A stretch of 64,000 bases of DNA from Rhodanobacter spathiphylli B39 (lineage in GTDB: Bacteria > Pseudomonadota > Gammaproteobacteria > Xanthomonadales > Rhodanobacteraceae): contig NZ_AJXT01000033.1 of assembly GCF_000264295.1 (NCBI RefSeq), positions 17,429 to 81,428 on the forward strand. Reading direction: 5' to 3'. This document shows, in pieces, positions 1-8,103 of the stretch (positions are counted from its first letter, which is position 1; the number at the start of each line of letters is the position of its first letter). The translations under genes and the position numbers were made by a program. Under the pieces are notes generated by a model. It had not been told where the DNA came from. It made no database searches and saw only the letters and a list, made by a program, of their open reading frames with translations.

Positions 1-1
1 C

Positions 2-733
2 CTGGCGCCCGAGCTGCCGCAGCCGGAGCCGCAGCGCGGCCCGGTCTCGCTGGCCGGCAAGCCGGTGCGCACCGCGCCGCCGTCGCAGGCCGCCAGCGGC
101 CAGCCGGAACAGTTGAAGGGCGTACGCCGCAACATGGCCCGCGTGATGGCCGACGCCCACGCCCAGGTCGTGCCGACCACGCTCGTGGATGACGCCGACC
201 TGCACGCCTGGATCGGCAAGCAGGACATCACCGCGCGCCTGATCCGCGCCATCGTGTCCGCCTGCAAGACGGTGCCGGCATTGAACGCCTGGTTCGACGG
301 CAAGAACCTCACCCGCACGCTGCACCCGCAGGTCGACATCGGCATCGCGGTCGACACCGACGACGGCCTGTTCGTGCCGGCCCTGCGCAACGCCGACATG
401 CTCGACGGCGCCGGCATCCGCACCGCGATCAAGCGCCTGCGCACGCAGGTCGAGGACCGCACCATTCCCGCCTCGGAGCTGTCCGGCTACACCATCAGCC
501 TCAGCAATTTCGGCATGTTCGCCGGCCGCTACGCCACGCCCGTGGTGGTGCCACCCACGGTCGCCATCGTCGGCGCCGGCAAGCTCAGCCACGACGTGGT
601 CGCGGTGATCGGCGGCATCGAAGTGCACCGCCGCATGCCGCTGTCGCTGACCTTCGACCACCGCGCCGCCACCGGCGGCGAAGCCGCGCGCTTCCTCAAG
701 GCGATGCTGGACGATCTGTCCTTGCCGAACTGA
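2..733 (+). CDS. 2-oxo acid dehydrogenase E2 subunit, C-terminal catalytic part (5' truncated by window)
   Basis: Acyltransferase (E2) component of a 2-oxo acid dehydrogenase complex, which moves the acyl group from lipoyl-lysine to CoA. The frame is open from base 2, so the lipoyl and peripheral-subunit-binding domains lie upstream of the window. A short Pro-rich linker (LPQPEPQRGP) precedes the catalytic domain, where LKGVRRNMARVM opens the fold and LSLTFDHRAATGGEAARF is the active-site segment with the catalytic His. The usual DHRxxDG Asp is Thr here (DHRAATGG), a variant I believe also occurs in other proteobacterial E2 homologues. The gene ends 18 bases before a strong hairpin, so it is probably last in its operon. 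Whether it serves pyruvate or branched-chain substrates cannot be told from this part. Confidence 0.9.
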   Translation: MAPELPQPEPQRGPVSLAGKPVRTAPPSQAASGQPEQLKGVRRNMARVMADAHAQVVPTTLVDDADLHAWIGKQDITARLIRAIVSACKTVPALNAWFDGKNLTRTLHPQVDIGIAVDTDDGLFVPALRNADMLDGAGIRTAIKRLRTQVEDRTIPASELSGYTISLSNFGMFAGRYATPVVVPPTVAIVGAGKLSHDVVAVIGGIEVHRRMPLSLTFDHRAATGGEAARFLKAMLDDLSLPN

Positions 734-751
734 GCAGGCGGATCATCGTCA

Positions 752-785
752 AACAAACAGGGCGCCCTCGGGCGCCCTGTTTGTT
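752..785 (+). terminator. Rho-independent terminator after the E2 gene
   Basis: Perfect 16-bp inverted repeat (752-767 with 770-785). The GC-rich core GGGCGCCC is flanked by AACAAACA / TGTTTGTT, so the A-rich and T-rich ends can act in either direction. It starts 18 bases after the E2 stop codon. Confidence 0.85.
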
Positions 786-863
786 CGTGCCCGGGACAGG
801 CACTCCACCGGCTCCAGGCGTGGCGATGGAGGCGCAGGTTCCCGCCCGACGTGCCGGCTCGCG

Positions 864-1688
864 TCAACCGACAGTCCAGCCTTCCTCGTTGGTGATGCGA
901 ATGATGGCTTCGAGCGCGGGCAGCATGTGGCAGGGCAGGATGTCGCGCCCCTTGCACATGATGCTGGTGGTCATCATGCCCATCGGAGGTTTTGCCGCCT
1001 TGTGCACATCGCACATCGCGCAAAACCGATTGATGGCGATGGCCTTGGAGGAGCGGTCCGTGGGAGCCGGCGGCGCGTCATATTCATCCGGCAGGCCCAG
1101 CATGTGGCCATATTCGTGGGCGAAGATATTCATCCACATGTCGTCATCGAAGCGGGTTTCGAAGGTCAGGTCGCACTCCAGTTCGATGAATCCGGCATTG
1201 GGCAAGCCCAGATCATTGACTGGCAATGGATCGACGCTGACCGGGTTGCGCACGCCGAAGGCGATCAACTGATCGCGCACGGCGCGCATCTGCTTGACCA
1301 CCTTTCCTGCCGACGCGCCCATGCCGGTGTTGTAGCGCGCCTTCACGATCAGCGGCACCAGTGGACGCGACGGTGTCCCGGTCTTGATGCGCAGGCTCAG
1401 GTTGGCCAGCGCCACCTTCAGCTGCGGTGTCAGGGTGCCGTACGGGTCCAGCGCGATCGCATTGAGGCCCAGCGGCAGGAACAGCGCGCTGATCCGGCAG
1501 CGCTCGTCGCGCGACACGTTGCCGGCCTCGGTCAACTTGACGTTGATCAGGCCAGTCGATTCGCTGTGGACCATGGCGCTCGATTGCGCGGCAATGTTAC
1601 CGGTGTCGATCTGGCTCAGGCCCACATAGGAATCACAACGCGCCAGCCCTCCCGGGCCGTAAGCCGACGAGTAGCGCGGTACATTCAT
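864..1688 (-). CDS. Zinc metalloprotease-like protein (HEYGH), probably the C-terminal half of a split gene
   Basis: Predicted 274-aa zincin. HEYGHMLGLPDEY at residues 191-203 gives the HExxH zinc site followed by GLxDEY. There is no signal peptide. The ATG overlaps the stop of the upstream 102-aa gene (ATGA), and the reading frame stays open well upstream of this ATG, inside the neighbouring gene. Homologues as I recall them carry a Trp/Phe-rich beta domain like the 102-aa product fused ahead of the zincin, so the pair may be one gene broken by a frameshift. Alternatively they are two translationally coupled subunits. Substrate unknown. Six cysteines are present, including a CAMC pair near residue 224. 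The family assignment rests on the motif only. Confidence 0.65.
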   Translation of the reverse strand: MNVPRYSSAYGPGGLARCDSYVGLSQIDTGNIAAQSSAMVHSESTGLINVKLTEAGNVSRDERCRISALFLPLGLNAIALDPYGTLTPQLKVALANLSLRIKTGTPSRPLVPLIVKARYNTGMGASAGKVVKQMRAVRDQLIAFGVRNPVSVDPLPVNDLGLPNAGFIELECDLTFETRFDDDMWMNIFAHEYGHMLGLPDEYDAPPAPTDRSSKAIAINRFCAMCDVHKAAKPPMGMMTTSIMCKGRDILPCHMLPALEAIIRITNEEGWTVG

Positions 1689-1993
1689 GATGACGGTCGC
1701 CTCGCTCTGGTCGTCACGAAATGCACGTTGAACAGGACCGAGACACGTGGGGTGGGATTCTTCTTGCGATTGACAAGAAAGAACTTCCCGTCCCAGTGCT
1801 CCCTGACCGCCGCCTTGGCTCCCGCTTCAAACCGCATGATGTCCTGCCGGTTCCAGGACACGCCCTCGACGGGGCGATTTTCGTAGTTCGCGAAGACCTT
1901 GACCGTGATGGTCATGAAACCGGTTCCATCCACATGGGTGACGTCAAAGGCGCCACGCCCTGTCATCGGAACAAACGACTTGAGATCTGCCAT
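1685..1993 (-). CDS. 102-aa protein coupled to the zincin (possible N-terminal half)
   Basis: Short protein with no signal peptide and alternating hydrophobic residues that suggest a beta-sandwich (FMTITVKVFANYENRP, then WDGKFFLVNRKKNP). The start was chosen because AAGGGGAGG lies nine bases before the ATG at 1993; a longer frame begins at 2152 without such a site. The stop overlaps the zincin start by four bases (ATGA). It probably works with, or was once fused to, the metalloprotease domain downstream. I do not recognise it as a family on its own. Confidence 0.6.
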   Translation of the reverse strand: MADLKSFVPMTGRGAFDVTHVDGTGFMTITVKVFANYENRPVEGVSWNRQDIMRFEAGAKAAVREHWDGKFFLVNRKKNPTPRVSVLFNVHFVTTRARRPSS

Positions 1994-2189
1994 GACACAC
2001 ATCCTCCCCTTGGCTATCCAGCACTGCACTCTTCCCGTGGGCACATCCTGGAACATCCACGCCACGCCCGCCGACCTGACGAGGAAACCGCGTCGCCATT
2101 GATCAAGCGGGCAGCGAGTGCGCTCCACCTTGAACTTGCCGACCGCTGCCACCCGATCGACGAGTCACCTGCCGGCGCGGCGTTCGCGC

Positions 2190-2837
2190 TCAGTAATCGC
2201 GCACGTCCAGCAGCATGAAGCAGCGGGCGCTGTAATCGCCGCCGCGAGGCCAGGCCACTTCGTTGAGGGCCAGCGTGCCGGCCGTCCACAGTTCGTTGTC
2301 GAGCAGGGCCTCGCAGCGCGAGTCGCCGTCTTCGGCGTGGCTGTGCACCAGCCGCAACCAGTGCAGTTCGGGACTCAGCGCCTCGCGTTTCAAAGCAGCC
2401 TCGATCGATGCCAGTGCGTCGAGCGGCATGTCGGCGACCGCCGCACCACGCACATTGAACGGCCCGATGAAGACGTCCCAGCTGCGCACGCCGATCTCCC
2501 ACGCGGTGATCTGCATGCGGCGGTCGTCGGTGACGTACCAGCAGGCGGCCAGCAGCAGGTGGAACACGTTCTGCTCGAAGGTCTTCAGCGCATCGCGACA
2601 GCCCGCCTCGCCGCCACCGATGCCGGCGAAGCTCTCCTCGATGCACCGTTCCTCGCCCAGCACCACGTCGACATCGAGCCGGCCCGGTTCGCCCGCCGCG
2701 CCCTCGTGCCAATCGGCGCGGATCGCGGGGAAGTCGCCGTCGGTGACCAGCCAGCCGTCTTCATCGGCCTCGAGGTCGACGTCGTGCCGCTCGAACAGGC
2801 GGAGCAGGTATTTCTGCAGTGCTGCACTATCCATCAT
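2190..2837 (-). CDS. DUF6348-like protein of unknown function
   Basis: A 215-aa acidic, probably cytosolic protein without signal peptide or membrane segments. The N-terminus (LQKYLLRLFERHDVDLEADE) followed by GWLVTDGDFPAIRADW resembles DUF6348 as I remember it. The middle has FNVRGAAVADMPLDALASIE and the C-terminus SARCFMLLDVRDY. Two adjacent ATG codons could start it (2837 and 2834). The first overlaps the TGA of the upstream YgjP-like gene, so the two are translationally coupled. Function unknown. Confidence 0.65.
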   Translation of the reverse strand: MMDSAALQKYLLRLFERHDVDLEADEDGWLVTDGDFPAIRADWHEGAAGEPGRLDVDVVLGEERCIEESFAGIGGGEAGCRDALKTFEQNVFHLLLAACWYVTDDRRMQITAWEIGVRSWDVFIGPFNVRGAAVADMPLDALASIEAALKREALSPELHWLRLVHSHAEDGDSRCEALLDNELWTAGTLALNEVAWPRGGDYSARCFMLLDVRDY

Positions 2838-3355
2838 CGTTCCCGCATGTCGGTGTGGTCGGTCGAGGGCAATTCGCGCCAGGTCAGGTACACGCGCAGG
2901 TCGAACTCCAGCTGGTGGTAGTCCGGCAGCATGTAGGTGCACAGCTGGTAGAACGCCTTGTTGTGGTCCAGCTCCTTCAGGTGCGCCAGTTCGTGCACCA
3001 CGATCATCTGCAGGAATTCCGGCGCGGCGGCCTTGAACAGGCTGGCCACGCGGATCTCCTTCTTCGCCTTCAGCCGGCCGCCCTGCACGCGCGAGATCGC
3101 GGTGTGCAGGCCCAGCGCATTGCGCAACACGTCGAGCCTGGCGTCGTACAGCACCTTGTCGATGCCCGGCGCGTTCTTCAGGTGCTGCTGTTTCAGCGCG
3201 GCCACGTACGCATACAGCGCCTTGTCGCTCTGCACCTCGTGGCGATCGGGATAACGCTTCGCCAGGTGCTCGCCCAGGCGCTCCTGCGCGATCAGTTCGC
3301 GCACCTTGTCCTGCAAGGTGACGGGATAAGCCTGGAGGTACTTGAGCGGCGCCAT
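2834..3355 (-). CDS. YgjP-like (DUF45) M48-family metallopeptidase
   Basis: A 173-aa cytosolic protein with the minigluzincin signature. VVHELAHLKELDHNKAF at residues 119-135 supplies HELAH (121-125) and a following His (131) as likely zinc ligands, as in YgjP/DUF45 proteins. The start MAPLKYLQAYP was chosen because homologues begin near this segment; the frame extends nine codons further upstream to 3382 without a better ribosome-binding site. It is coupled by an ATGA overlap to the DUF6348-like gene and is divergent from the VOC gene. The family has proteolytic potential but its cellular role is unclear. Confidence 0.8.
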   Translation of the reverse strand: MAPLKYLQAYPVTLQDKVRELIAQERLGEHLAKRYPDRHEVQSDKALYAYVAALKQQHLKNAPGIDKVLYDARLDVLRNALGLHTAISRVQGGRLKAKKEIRVASLFKAAAPEFLQMIVVHELAHLKELDHNKAFYQLCTYMLPDYHQLEFDLRVYLTWRELPSTDHTDMRER

Positions 3356-3408
3356 GCCGCGTATTCTCGCACTGCGCCGCACCGCGCGCCGTCCAGCGGA
3401 GACGATCC

Positions 3409-3792
3409 ATGCACCACAGCCGACTCAGCACCCTCGTCATCGACTGCCAGGTCGACGACCTGGCCACCGCCACCGCGTTCTGGAGCAAAGCCCTGGGCAA
3501 GCCGGTCGCCAGCCCCGATCAGGACGGCGACGGCAGGTACGCGGAACTGCGCACGGCCGCGGACGAGCCGATCATCCTGCTGCAGAAGGTGGAGCACGCC
3601 AGCCGCGTGCACCTGGACATCGAAACCGACGACCTCGACGCCGAAGTGGCCCGGCTGGAGCGCCTGGGCGCCCGCCGCATCGCCTTCGTGCGCGAGCGCT
3701 GGTGGGTGATGGAGGCGCCCGGCGGCCACCGCTTCTGCGTGGTGAAGCCGCAGCGCGAAACGTTCGGGCCGCACCTCAACCGCTGGGACTGA
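3409..3792 (+). CDS. VOC-family (glyoxalase-like) protein
   Basis: A 127-aa protein with two beta-alpha-beta-beta-beta halves typical of the vicinal-oxygen-chelate fold: LSTLVIDCQVDDLATATAFW in the first half and RVHLDIETDDLDAEVARLE in the second. It ends with the usual substrate-pocket segment APGGHRFCVVKP. It is the size of one glyoxalase-like (Glyoxalase_6-type) domain. A GGAGAC site precedes the ATG. No substrate can be assigned. It is convergent with the DUF5916 gene, with seven bases between their ends. Confidence 0.85.
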   Translation: MHHSRLSTLVIDCQVDDLATATAFWSKALGKPVASPDQDGDGRYAELRTAADEPIILLQKVEHASRVHLDIETDDLDAEVARLERLGARRIAFVRERWWVMEAPGGHRFCVVKPQRETFGPHLNRWD

Positions 3793-3799
3793 GCGGCTG

Positions 3800-6028
3800 C
3801 TACATGTCGAAGCGGTAGCTCAGCTTGACCAGCAGCTGTTCGTCGTCGCGCAAGGCGAAGCTGTTGCCGAACGCGTCGGCGGTGTTGCGGGCGTAGCCGT
3901 CCAGCGCGTAGCCGCCACGGCCATAGACCACGTACAGGTACGACAGCGGGGCCAGCTCGTAGCGGTAACGGATCTGCAGGCCGAGGTTGCGCACGCTGAA
4001 ATCGTCGACCGGCTCGTCGCTGGCCACCGCGCGGCCGTTGGCGCCGACGCGATAGCCGCCGCGCAGGCGTGCATCCAGGCCGATCGCCTGCAGCTTCACG
4101 CGCAATTCCTGGCGCGGATTGATGGCCCAGTCGAAACCGGCATCGAGCTGCAGCGTGTGTTCGTCGAACCGGCCGATCAGGTTGTCGTGCTGCCACACCA
4201 GCCAGTCCGGCAGATGCTCGTAGTAGGGGCCGGCGTAGACGCTGAACGCGTCGCTGATGAAGTAGGTGGGAATGAACTTGATGTCGTAGCCGAACTGGCG
4301 GTTGCCGCCAAGGCCGCCACTGACCACCTCCGCGTCCAGCTTGAACGCCCAGTCGCCGTGGCGCGGGCTGATCCGCTCATAGGCCAGATCGATGCTGGGC
4401 GGCAGGAACAGCGCGCCATGGCCCCGCGTCAGCAGGTCGTCCCAGCCCGCGCTGTTGACGTTGAGCTGCACCACTTCGGTGGCGCCGTTGCGCAGGTTGC
4501 TGTTGCGGCTGACGCGGAACTGGCGACGCAGGCGCAGGCCGTGATCGTTGTCCAGTGCGTCGATGCGGTAGCGCCATTCCTTGGAGCTGTATGCCGAGTC
4601 GGCCGGCAGGGCCGTGTAGCGCTTGCGCACTTCCCAATGGGCGTAGTTGAAGTTGTTGCGGTCGAGGTAGCCGAAATCGTTGATCTGCAACTGGTCGCCG
4701 AAGTGCATGCCCAGCCACTGCTGGCGCCAGCCGTCGCCCATCTCGTAGTCGGCGATGAGGGTGCCGCCGCTGTCGCGGGTATGCGTGCCCGACTGCAGGA
4801 TGTCGCTGCCGACCACATTGGTGGCGATGGTCAGTTGCGGCGTGGGGCGCCAGTGATGATCGACACCCAGCACGGTGGCCTCGCGATCCAGCCACGGCCT
4901 ATCGACCCGGGTCAGCAGCATGCCCAGGCTCTGCTCGCCAAAATCGTGGGTGAGCCGCGCGGCGCCGAAGAAGCGCCCCGCCTCGCCATCCTCGTCGGCG
5001 GCCAGCACGCCGTAGCTGGTGGAGCCGAAACTGCCGTTGAGCTTGACCGCCGCATTGATGTCGGCCGCGCCGTGGCCGTCATCCGACGGACCGCCCACGC
5101 GGCGCGTGTAGACCAGCTGGCTGTTGTCGTCGAGCAGGCTGAAGTCGAAGATGCCCTGGTTCTCGGTGAAGAACGGCCGCTTGTCGCTGACATAGGTTTC
5201 GGTGGCGCCGAAGTTGACCACCAGGTCGTCGCTCTCGACCTGGCCGAAGTCCGGATTCAGCGCCGCGGTGAGCTGGAACTGGCCGCTCGGCTTCCACAGG
5301 ATGTCCGCGCCTTCCTGGAAATGACTGCGGCCGCGGACGTTGTCGTACAGCCCGGACACATACGGCGTGACGGCGAACAGCGACTGGCTGTAGTGCGGCA
5401 CCTCGATGCGCCTGAATTCGGACAGGAAGCGCGGCAGCGTGAAGCTGGCCACCGGCCAGGCATCGCGTTCGCCGGTCGAGCCGGTCACCCGATCCAGGTA
5501 GATGCCCAGCGCGCGCTGGCCGTCTGTCGCCGCGTGCATCGGCGCGGTGTACCACGGGATCAGGATCTCGACGCTCCAGCCGGCGGCATCTTCGCTCACC
5601 GCATGTTTCCAGTTGCCGTCCCAGTCCTTGTTGAACTGGGTTTCGTTGGTGATCACTGCGTCATTGATGCCGTCGGTGGAACTGACCACGAAGTCGTAGC
5701 CGGTGCGCCCGTCACCGTTGAAGTCGACCATCACGTTGACCCGATCGACCTGATCCTCGAAGTCGCGCTGCACGCGCTGATGCGTGCGTGGCACGCCAGC
5801 CGGCTGGTCGCAGCGGAAGGCCACCGCCAGGCCCTTCGGCGTGGCCAGTATCCAGGCCTCGGTGTGCAGTGCACCGGGCTTGCCGCTGAGCGGCTGCACC
5901 TGGCGGAAATCGGTGATGTGCCGCGCACCTTTCCACTCTTCCGGCTGGATATGCCCATCGATATCGACGGCCAGTGCCGGCGCGGAAACCGCGGCCAGCG
6001 AAAACAGCAACAGGCATGCCACGCGCAT
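3800..6028 (-). CDS. DUF5916 protein: CBM9-like domain plus outer-membrane-type beta-barrel
   Basis: A 742-aa exported protein. The signal peptide MRVACLLLFSLAAVSAPALA is followed by VDIDGHIQPEEWKGA, the opening of a family-9 carbohydrate-binding-like domain (about residues 20-215). The remaining ~520 residues are DUF5916: ALNPDFGQVESDDLVVNFGATET and DKRPFFTENQGIF are family hallmarks, then amphipathic beta strands run to a C-terminal LLVKLSYRFDM with a terminal aromatic-rich strand, as in outer-membrane barrels. The start is set by the signal peptide and a GGAAG site upstream; an open stretch extending to 6292 is not coding. Likely surface-located; its ligand is not evident. Confidence 0.88.
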   Translation of the reverse strand: MRVACLLLFSLAAVSAPALAVDIDGHIQPEEWKGARHITDFRQVQPLSGKPGALHTEAWILATPKGLAVAFRCDQPAGVPRTHQRVQRDFEDQVDRVNVMVDFNGDGRTGYDFVVSSTDGINDAVITNETQFNKDWDGNWKHAVSEDAAGWSVEILIPWYTAPMHAATDGQRALGIYLDRVTGSTGERDAWPVASFTLPRFLSEFRRIEVPHYSQSLFAVTPYVSGLYDNVRGRSHFQEGADILWKPSGQFQLTAALNPDFGQVESDDLVVNFGATETYVSDKRPFFTENQGIFDFSLLDDNSQLVYTRRVGGPSDDGHGAADINAAVKLNGSFGSTSYGVLAADEDGEAGRFFGAARLTHDFGEQSLGMLLTRVDRPWLDREATVLGVDHHWRPTPQLTIATNVVGSDILQSGTHTRDSGGTLIADYEMGDGWRQQWLGMHFGDQLQINDFGYLDRNNFNYAHWEVRKRYTALPADSAYSSKEWRYRIDALDNDHGLRLRRQFRVSRNSNLRNGATEVVQLNVNSAGWDDLLTRGHGALFLPPSIDLAYERISPRHGDWAFKLDAEVVSGGLGGNRQFGYDIKFIPTYFISDAFSVYAGPYYEHLPDWLVWQHDNLIGRFDEHTLQLDAGFDWAINPRQELRVKLQAIGLDARLRGGYRVGANGRAVASDEPVDDFSVRNLGLQIRYRYELAPLSYLYVVYGRGGYALDGYARNTADAFGNSFALRDDEQLLVKLSYRFDM

Positions 6029-6179
6029 GTGGGAACTTCCATGAGGTCTGGCGCAGGATCGCGCCTGGGCGAACGAGGCACTCGTCACCCGGGGATAGAT
6101 GCACAGCTTGCCGTCAGCGTTTAAACGGGTCGACGGCCATTGGTCATTGCATGACTTGTGGCAGGTCGTCCGCCGTGAA

Positions 6180-6503
6180 TCAGCGCCGGCGTCCCCACAG
6201 CACGTGCCGCAACAGCATCGCCAGCAGCAGCACGACGGTGAATGCAGCGTAGCCATACAGCGCCGGCAGCACCTGTTGCCAGATCGCACCACTGGCGCGA
6301 CCGAAGCCGTCGACCGTGGGCAGTTCCACCCGATCGAAACCGATCACCGCGCATTGCGCCGCGGCGATCAGCGCCAGCACGACGGCCGCGACATCGAAGA
6401 AGCGTCGGGCGGCGACACGCGGCAGACTCTTCGGATACGCCCAGTAACCCCAGCACAGGATCAGCAGCCACGGGGCCAACAGCAGGATGGCGAGATAACG
6501 CAT
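6180..6503 (-). CDS. Small membrane protein, three predicted TM helices
   Basis: A 107-aa hydrophobic protein. Predicted helices are near residues 2-21 (MRYLAILLLAPWLLILCWGY), 37-56 (DVAAVVLALIAAAQCAVIGF) and 80-103. It ends with a basic tail RHVLWGRRR. GGAG lies about eleven bases before the ATG. It sits between trpS and the DUF5916 gene on the same strand. I do not recognise the family. Confidence 0.7.
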   Translation of the reverse strand: MRYLAILLLAPWLLILCWGYWAYPKSLPRVAARRFFDVAAVVLALIAAAQCAVIGFDRVELPTVDGFGRASGAIWQQVLPALYGYAAFTVVLLLAMLLRHVLWGRRR

Positions 6504-6538
6504 GGTTCGATCACTCCGTGGGCGTGGATGGCCGCGCC

Positions 6539-7903
6539 TCAGTCCTGCGTGGCGAGCTGGTTCAGCGCCTCACGCAAAGGCGCCAGTGCGGCATCACGCG
6601 CCTGCTCATCGCGGTAATCCGGCGTGCTGGCCACCGTCTCGCCGTCCAGTTTCAGGTCCACGCCCAGCGGACGGACCTGCAGCACGGCCGCACCGGCGCC
6701 GAGCGTCCTTATCTGCTTCTGCAGCGCACCGCCCGCCTTCGGATCGGCAAACGATTTCGATAGCAGCAGTTCCTCGCCTTCGGCGGAAAACAGGCGGAAA
6801 CGGAAGCTGCCATCGGCATCGCGGAAACTGGCGAAGCGCGGCATTTTCCCCTGTTTCGGCGCGGCTTTCGACCCGGCTGCCGGTGCCGGTGCGGTGGTCA
6901 TGGCGCGCAGGCCCAGCACCTCGCGCAGTGCAGCCAGTTTCGGCGTGGCGATCGCCCGCGCCTTCTGCGCACCCTGCTGCAGGATCGTCTCGATCGCGGA
7001 CGGGTCGGCCATCAGCGCCTCGTAGCGTTCGCGCATCGGCGCCACGTCGGTTTCGATGCGCTCGTACAGCACCTGCTTTGCCTCGCCCCAGCCGATGCCG
7101 TCGAGCAGGGCCTGGCGGAAGGCTGCGGTTTCGGCGTCGCTGGCGAACGCGCGGAAGATGGTGAACAGCGCGCAGTCGTCCGGGTCCTTCGGTTCGCCGG
7201 GCAATCGCGAGTCAGTGACGATGCGCATGATCGCCTCGCGCAGCTGCTTCTTGCCGCCGGCGAACAGCGGGATCGTGTTGTCATAGCTCTTCGACATCTT
7301 GCGGCCATCCAGGCCCGGCAAGGTCGCCACCTGTTCCTCGATCAGCGCCTCGGGCAGCACGAAGAATTCGTGCCCGTGCAGATGGTTGAAACGCTGGCCC
7401 AGATCGCGCGCCATCTCGATGTGCTGGATCTGGTCGCGGCCCACCGGCACCTGGTTCGCGTCGAACGCCAGGATGTCCGCCGCCATCAGCACGGGATACA
7501 TGTACAGGCCCGCGGTGACACCCGCGTCGACGTCCTCGCCCGCGGCCGTGTTCTTGTCCACCGCGGCCTTGTAGGCATGCGCGCGATTGAGCATGCCCTT
7601 GGAGGCGATGCAGGTGAGGAACCAGGTCAGCTCGGGGATTTCCGGGATGTCCGACTGGCGATAGAAGGTGACCCGCGCCGGGTCGAGCCCCGCCGCCAGC
7701 CATGTCGCGGCGATCTCCAGCCGCGAACGCTCGATCCGCCCCGCATCGTCGCTCTTGATCAGCGCGTGGTAGTCGGCCATGAAGTAGAACGCATCCACAT
7801 CATCGCGCCGGCTGGCCGCCACCGCGGGGCGGATCGCCCCCACGTAATTGCCGAGATGCGGCGTGCCGCTGGTGGTGATGCCGGTAAGGACTCGGGTATT
7901 CAT
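6539..7903 (-). CDS. trpS: Tryptophan-tRNA ligase with C-terminal extension
   Basis: Class Ic aminoacyl-tRNA synthetase that charges tRNA-Trp. The HIGH-like motif is TPHLGNY (14-20) and the KMSKS loop is GRKMSKSYDN (200-209). GRDQIQHIEMARDLGQRFN and the tryptophan-pocket region are intact. The typical bacterial enzyme has about 330 residues; this one has 454. The extra ~110 residues follow a flexible APAPAAGSKAAPKQGK linker and include FRFRLFSAEGEELLLSKSF, which looks like a YegP/DUF1508-type beta fold. Long TrpS proteins of this kind occur in Xanthomonadales. The role of the extension is unknown. Confidence 0.95.
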   Translation of the reverse strand: MNTRVLTGITTSGTPHLGNYVGAIRPAVAASRRDDVDAFYFMADYHALIKSDDAGRIERSRLEIAATWLAAGLDPARVTFYRQSDIPEIPELTWFLTCIASKGMLNRAHAYKAAVDKNTAAGEDVDAGVTAGLYMYPVLMAADILAFDANQVPVGRDQIQHIEMARDLGQRFNHLHGHEFFVLPEALIEEQVATLPGLDGRKMSKSYDNTIPLFAGGKKQLREAIMRIVTDSRLPGEPKDPDDCALFTIFRAFASDAETAAFRQALLDGIGWGEAKQVLYERIETDVAPMRERYEALMADPSAIETILQQGAQKARAIATPKLAALREVLGLRAMTTAPAPAAGSKAAPKQGKMPRFASFRDADGSFRFRLFSAEGEELLLSKSFADPKAGGALQKQIRTLGAGAAVLQVRPLGVDLKLDGETVASTPDYRDEQARDAALAPLREALNQLATQD

Positions 7904-8103
7904 GCTGCGTCGCGCAAGTAAAACGCCAGTCTACGACATCCGGTAGAACGGCTCGACCGACCGATCGCCGCCTTGTCAAAAAATCACAACCGCCGGCCCA
8001 GTTCCATCGGACACCACCACGCAGGGGACCCAACCGATGAGCGGAAAATTCGCCCTGTCGGCGTGGCTCTTCGCAAGTCGCACCGATTTCCGGCAACGCC
8101 GCA

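Noticed and set aside
4157..6124. 655-aa open frame antisense to the DUF5916 gene
   Set aside because: Long antisense frames are expected in GC-rich DNA with this codon use. The composition is Val/Ala/Gln/His-rich and unlike a real protein. The same applies to 21451-23817 and 60657-62942 on the plus strand.
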